Of a DNA stretch of 8,997 bases, positions 7,108 to 8,997 are shown piece after piece (position 1 is the first letter of the stretch; every line of letters starts with the position of its first letter). The notes beneath the pieces are model-generated. The model did not search any database and was not told the origin of the DNA. It saw only the letters and a program-made list of their open reading frames with translations. This stretch comes from JAYWAM01 sp043782425. Its GTDB lineage: Bacteria; Pseudomonadota; Gammaproteobacteria; Burkholderiales; Usitatibacteraceae. Made by a program: the position numbers and the translations under genes. The DNA lies in the NCBI GenBank assembly GCA_043782425.1, contig JAYWAM010000328.1, forward strand, positions 1-8,997, read 5' to 3'.

Positions 7108-7126
7108 TCTTCCGCGTTACGGAAGA
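7108..7126. repeat. Inverted repeat upstream of the Mla-type operon
   Basis: Perfect 7-bp arms TCTTCCG / CGGAAGA separated by 5 nt. No T-run follows on either strand, so it is not a clear intrinsic terminator. It sits about 90 bp upstream of the permease start and could be an operator or a weak stop for the brnTA transcript. Confidence 0.4.
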
Positions 7127-7182
7127 GACCGCAATCGCCAATATTGCGCCTGTATTGAACCCGTGATCGAGCATAAGGCGTT

Positions 7183-7256
7183 ACGTTCCAATGGTGATAC
7201 ACCTAAGAGACTAAGTGACTGCGCGCTTTTGCGCCATCCCGCTTGAGCGCAGGGTT
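7183..7256. repeat. Dispersed repeat, copy A (3' end of brnA)
   Basis: Positions 7210-7256 match 7911-7957 at 39 of 47 bases without gaps, including an identical 15-base core (TGCGCGCTTTTGCGC, plus strand). Similarity continues leftward to about 7183 (ACGTTC...ATGGTGA shared with 7882-7896). The core forms a GC-rich hairpin (TGCGC-GCTTTT-GCGC type). The repeat overlaps the last 14 codons and stop of the brnA-type antitoxin gene. A possible outer end, ACCCTGCCGCCTCAA, lies at about 7038-7052 and resembles the inverted right end, which would make a larger element. That part is weak. Confidence 0.7.
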
Positions 7257-7477
7257 CGCGTCGTTTGCCAGGAAATATCAATTTTTCTATGGCTGGATAC
7301 ACAGTCGCGAAGATAAAGATTTATCAGGCTCTGATACGGGACACCCTTCTCATCAGCCATTTGTTTGAAATAGCCAATAACGTCTTCGCTCAAGCGCATC
7401 GTGATAGATTTTTTGAGCTTGGCCGCATAAGGATTTTTGCGGGACTTCATTTTTGACAGATCGTATTCAGTTTTCAT
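7211..7477 (-). CDS. brnA: BrnA-type ribbon-helix-helix antitoxin with repeat-derived tail
   Basis: An 88-residue antitoxin. The N-terminus (1-20) is a basic region; residues 22-59 (KKSITMRLSEDVIGYFKQMA and on to LINLYLRDC) are a CopG/BrnA-like ribbon-helix-helix, and SHRKIDISW (62-70) is the usual BrnA C-terminus. BrnA normally binds and neutralises BrnT and represses the operon by binding a palindrome at its promoter. The start at 7477 overlaps the BrnT stop (ATGA), with AAGGA 8 nt upstream inside the toxin frame. Residues 75-88 (TLRSSGMAQKRAVT) and the stop codon lie wholly in dispersed repeat copy A, so the native end appears to have been replaced or extended. The DNA-binding fold is intact, so the protein may still work as a repressor even though its toxin partner looks broken. 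Confidence 0.85.
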   Translation of the reverse strand: MKTEYDLSKMKSRKNPYAAKLKKSITMRLSEDVIGYFKQMADEKGVPYQSLINLYLRDCVSSHRKIDISWQTTRTLRSSGMAQKRAVT

Positions 7478-7760
7478 AGTCCAGTTCCTTGATAACAGTT
7501 ACTCTCATTTTTCGTGGCTTTTCTTGCCGAGATAATCCGAATGATATTGCCTTCGTCACGCTCGCAATGACAGACAATTAAGAGGCGAGCTTTTTCACTG
7601 AAGCCGAGCATCAGAAATCTGTCTTCTGATACGGAATTATTTTCGTCGAAGAATTGCACAGCGAACTCGTCGTAGAAGACAGATTGAGCCTCCTCAAACG
7701 AAACGCCCTGCTTTTTCTTGTTTGAGGTCGCCTTAGCTGTATCCCACTCGAACTAATCAT
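7474..7760 (-). pseudogene. brnT: BrnT-type toxin, start-codon frame broken
   Basis: Ninety-two codons from 7752 to 7474 encode a complete BrnT body: FEWDTAKATSN at the N-terminus, QGVSFEEAQSVFYDE, EDRFLMLGFSEKARLLIVCH, and the family C-terminal motif RIISARKAT. BrnT is a small ribonuclease toxin of about 90-95 residues. Here the codon directly before FEWD is TAG (7755-7753), and the ATG at 7760-7758 is in a different frame (ATG ATT AG TTC). Inserting one A (ATG ATT AAG TTC) would restore MIKFEWD, the common BrnT opening, so a single-base deletion is the simplest explanation. The only in-frame start left is a GTG at 7659, which would remove 31 residues, including the conserved N-terminus. A sequencing or assembly error is the alternative. 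The gene overlaps brnA by 4 nt. Confidence 0.8.
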
Positions 7761-7762
7761 GA

Positions 7763-7773
7763 ATACATTGTAT
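7763..7773. promoter_or_regulatory. Candidate BrnA operator palindrome
   Basis: An 11-bp perfect palindrome, ATACA-T-TGTAT, covers the -10 element of the brnTA promoter. BrnA-type antitoxins autorepress by binding palindromes in this position; that this exact site is bound is an inference. Confidence 0.5.
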
Positions 7774-7794
7774 GTACGCCGGGCAAATTGTCAA
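7767..7794 (-). promoter_or_regulatory. Sigma-70 promoter of brnTA
   Basis: A consensus -35 TTGACA (7794-7789), a 16-bp spacer, and a near-consensus -10 TACAAT (7772-7767). The expected start of transcription falls at about 7760, on or next to the ATG of the broken brnT, so the transcript would be essentially leaderless. It is the clearest promoter in the window. Confidence 0.75.
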
Positions 7795-7798
7795 GAAG

Positions 7799-7955
7799 CC
7801 CTAAGCGTGACATTCGCAGTAGCTATGCTCGCGGCGGTGGCAAGGCCGTGGACCATTGAGAGAGCGAGGAGGGCGAGAGCGACGTTCGCATGGTGAGATC
7901 TAAACGTGGAACTAAGGGGCTGCGCGCTTTTGCGCAGTTCCGCCTGAGCTTAGGG
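7799..7955. mobile_element. MITE-like element carrying dispersed repeat copy B
   Basis: Perfect 8-bp terminal inverted repeats CCCTAAGC (7799-7806) and GCTTAGGG (7948-7955) enclose about 157 bp without a transposase. The right half (7882-7957) is the second copy of the dispersed repeat found at 7183-7256. On the minus strand the frame from 7957 into the element supplies the last 14 codons and stop of the truncated parE. One flank lies 4 bp from the brnTA promoter. I see no clear target-site duplication. A non-autonomous transposable element or REP/BIME-like repeat are both possible. Confidence 0.5.
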
Positions 7956-8070
7956 TTATGCGCCATTCAGATATGGTGCGGGCGGCGGCGTGGGGATTAT
8001 CGGTGGCAATGTACTCGAAGATGCCCTCGAGCCAGCGCTGAGCTTCTTCGGTCCACGCTATCGTTGCCAT
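7912..8070 (-). pseudogene. ParE-type toxin, truncated, with repeat-derived tail
   Basis: Fifty-two codons from ATG 8070. Residues 1-32 (MATIAWTEEAQRWLEGIFEY, then IATDNPHAAART) are a typical RelE/ParE-family N-terminus. The family is normally about 90-105 residues, so more than half is missing, including the C-terminal strands with the conserved Arg and Gly-rich segment. From residue 39 the sequence is TLSSGGTAQKRAAP followed by TAG, encoded by dispersed repeat copy B. The rest of parE is not visible beyond the repeat, so this looks like a deletion or replacement, not a simple insertion. It overlaps the antitoxin-like gene by 13 nt, the usual toxin-antitoxin arrangement. It is unlikely to be an active toxin. 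Confidence 0.75.
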
Positions 8071-8243
8071 GAGCGGATGCGGTGCGCCATCTGCTCATTG
8101 GAGATAGTCCGTTTCGCGTCCGAATCGGCGATCCCCCGCTTGACCATTACGTGAAAGGCAAGCTCGCGCACGATTTCCTCGCGCGAGCTGCCTTCTGACT
8201 GGCCCTGGATCAGGCGGGTAAGTTCTTCCTTGACTGTGGACAT
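8058..8243 (-). CDS. Small antitoxin-like protein paired with truncated ParE
   Basis: A 61-residue charged, mostly helical protein beginning MSTVKEELTRLIQG and ending AHRIRSWQR. I do not recognise a named DNA-binding fold. The evidence for an antitoxin is its size, its 13-nt overlap with a downstream ParE-type frame, and its strong Shine-Dalgarno GGAGG 8 nt before the ATG. The repeated pattern of acidic/basic helices (SSREEIVRELAFHVMVKRG) fits a toxin-binding peptide. It appears intact although its toxin partner is truncated, so it may be a relic or an orphan antitoxin. It lies 54 bp downstream of rlmD on the same strand. Confidence 0.65.
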   Translation of the reverse strand: MSTVKEELTRLIQGQSEGSSREEIVRELAFHVMVKRGIADSDAKRTISNEQMAHRIRSWQR

Positions 8244-8297
8244 AGCAAAAACCTCCGAGTTACCACTATCTTGCCACGATCACCTGACATCGGAGAA

Positions 8298-8997
8298 CTA
8301 TCTTTCAAACAAAGCCATCGACTCCACATGCGCGGTGTGGGGGAACATGTTCACCACGCCTGCCGCTTTGAGGCGATAGCCTTTGACGTTCACTAGCAGC
8401 GCCGCGTCGCGCGCCAGGGTGGCAGGGCTGCACGACACGTAGACCAGGCGCTTGACGATGTTCTCGTCGATCAGCTTGCACACTTCGATTGCGCCGTCGC
8501 GCGGCGGATCGATGAGCATTTTGGATACCTTGGGATACTCCTGAGTCAGGCGCTGCATGGCGCCCGCCGGGTCGGCGTAAAGGTCGGCGGCGAAGAAGTG
8601 GCTTGACGCTGCAAGCCCGTTGCGTGTCGCGTTATCGATGGCGCGCTGTACCAGCGACTGGCTGCCTTCGACGCCGATCACGCGCGCGCCGCGCCGTGCG
8701 ATGGCGAGGCTGAAATTTCCCAGGCCGCAAAACAAATCGGCTATTTCATCGCCCGGCTGTACCTCGAGCAAGTCCACGGCGCGCTTTACCATCAACCGAT
8801 TGACGCCATGATTGACCTGGGTGAATTCGGTCGGCCTGAAATTCAATTCAAGATCGAACTCGGGCAGCAGGTAGGTTAACGCATGGGCATCGAGCGGATA
8901 CCACGGCGCCGCCGTTTCCGGCCCCTTGGTCTGCAGCCACCACTGAATCGCATGCGCATCGGCGAAGGCGCGCAGTTTCGGCTCATCGTCCACCGCC
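8298..8997 (-). CDS. rlmD: 23S rRNA (uracil-5-)-methyltransferase RlmD, C-terminal part
   Basis: The last 232 residues of RlmD (RumA), which uses S-adenosylmethionine to methylate a conserved uracil of 23S rRNA (U1939 in E. coli). The 5' part, including the TRAM and iron-sulfur regions, lies past the right edge. Visible motifs are FTQVN, the SAM-binding DLFCGLGNFSLAIARRGARV, the DPPR motif in LIDPPRDGA, and the catalytic YVSCSPATLARD with the nucleophilic Cys. The protein ends in HTAHVESMALFER, the usual C-terminus of this family, so the 3' end is complete. It is a housekeeping gene and marks the chromosomal edge of the accessory region to its left. Confidence 0.95.
   Translation of the reverse strand, partial: AVDDEPKLRAFADAHAIQWWLQTKGPETAAPWYPLDAHALTYLLPEFDLELNFRPTEFTQVNHGVNRLMVKRAVDLLEVQPGDEIADLFCGLGNFSLAIARRGARVIGVEGSQSLVQRAIDNATRNGLAASSHFFAADLYADPAGAMQRLTQEYPKVSKMLIDPPRDGAIEVCKLIDENIVKRLVYVSCSPATLARDAALLVNVKGYRLKAAGVVNMFPHTAHVESMALFER

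Noticed and set aside
7151..7165. Possible tRNA T-loop (GGTTCAAT on the minus strand)
   Set aside because: The flanks do not pair into a T-stem and no acceptor, D-arm or anticodon arm can be built around it.
7700..7760. Programmed -1 frameshift at the A-run (7712-7716) rescuing BrnT from the ATG at 7760
   Set aside because: The conserved FEWDTAKATSN segment upstream of the A-run is already in the toxin frame, so a shift at the run would lose it. A one-base deletion at the start explains the pattern better, and the run is not a strong slippery site in the ATG frame.
8265..8304. Direct repeat ACTATCTT at 8265-8272 and 8297-8304 as a regulatory iteron pair
   Set aside because: Only 8 bp each, one copy overlaps the rlmD stop codon, and there is no third copy; likely chance.

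Overview
The window reads as chromosomal DNA of a betaproteobacterium, most likely an environmental Nitrosomonadales/Gallionellales-type organism. The reasons are moderately high GC, proteobacterial RlmD and Mla-type proteins, and a c-type cytochrome plus metal-handling gene set. This placement is an inference from protein style, not from a marker phylogeny. Every gene I can support lies on the minus strand, so the natural reading direction is right to left.

Region 1 (8997-7021). The window opens with the C-terminal two thirds of the 23S rRNA methyltransferase RlmD. Two degraded toxin-antitoxin modules follow. The first is a 61-aa antitoxin-like gene overlapping a ParE-type toxin truncated to 52 codons. 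The second is a brnTA pair: the BrnA-type antitoxin is intact, but the BrnT toxin frame has no start codon, apparently through a one-base deletion. A short dispersed repeat occurs twice here. One copy supplies the last 14 codons and stop of the truncated parE, the other the last 14 codons and stop of brnA, in the same reading frame. The parE-side copy looks like a MITE-like element of about 157 bp with 8-bp terminal inverted repeats.

Region 2 (7020-4489). A compact three-gene, overlapping Mla-type lipid-transport operon: a permease with a fused N-terminal STAS domain (MlaB+MlaE), an MlaF-like ATPase, and an MlaD-like single-MCE-domain protein. No MlaC or auxiliary lipoprotein follows.

Region 3 (4267-3208). 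A secreted DsrE-family protein, then a cytosolic 21-cysteine four-helix-bundle copper-storage (Csp/DUF326) protein followed by a strong intrinsic terminator.

Region 4 (3177-1). A probable operon of a DUF302 protein, a Cyc2-like fusion of a monoheme cytochrome with an outer-membrane beta-barrel, and a diheme cytochrome c4-like lipoprotein. The two cytochromes could form an electron path across the outer membrane and periplasm. Then come a small Pro/Ala-rich lipoprotein and the N-terminus of a heavy-metal P-type ATPase (His-rich leader plus CPMH...CPKCGM metal-binding domain) that runs off the left edge. Together regions 3 and 4 suggest an island for metal or redox stress and electron transfer. 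The most distinctive items are the DUF302/cytochrome-porin/diheme cytochrome cluster and the repeat-tailed, half-broken toxin-antitoxin modules.
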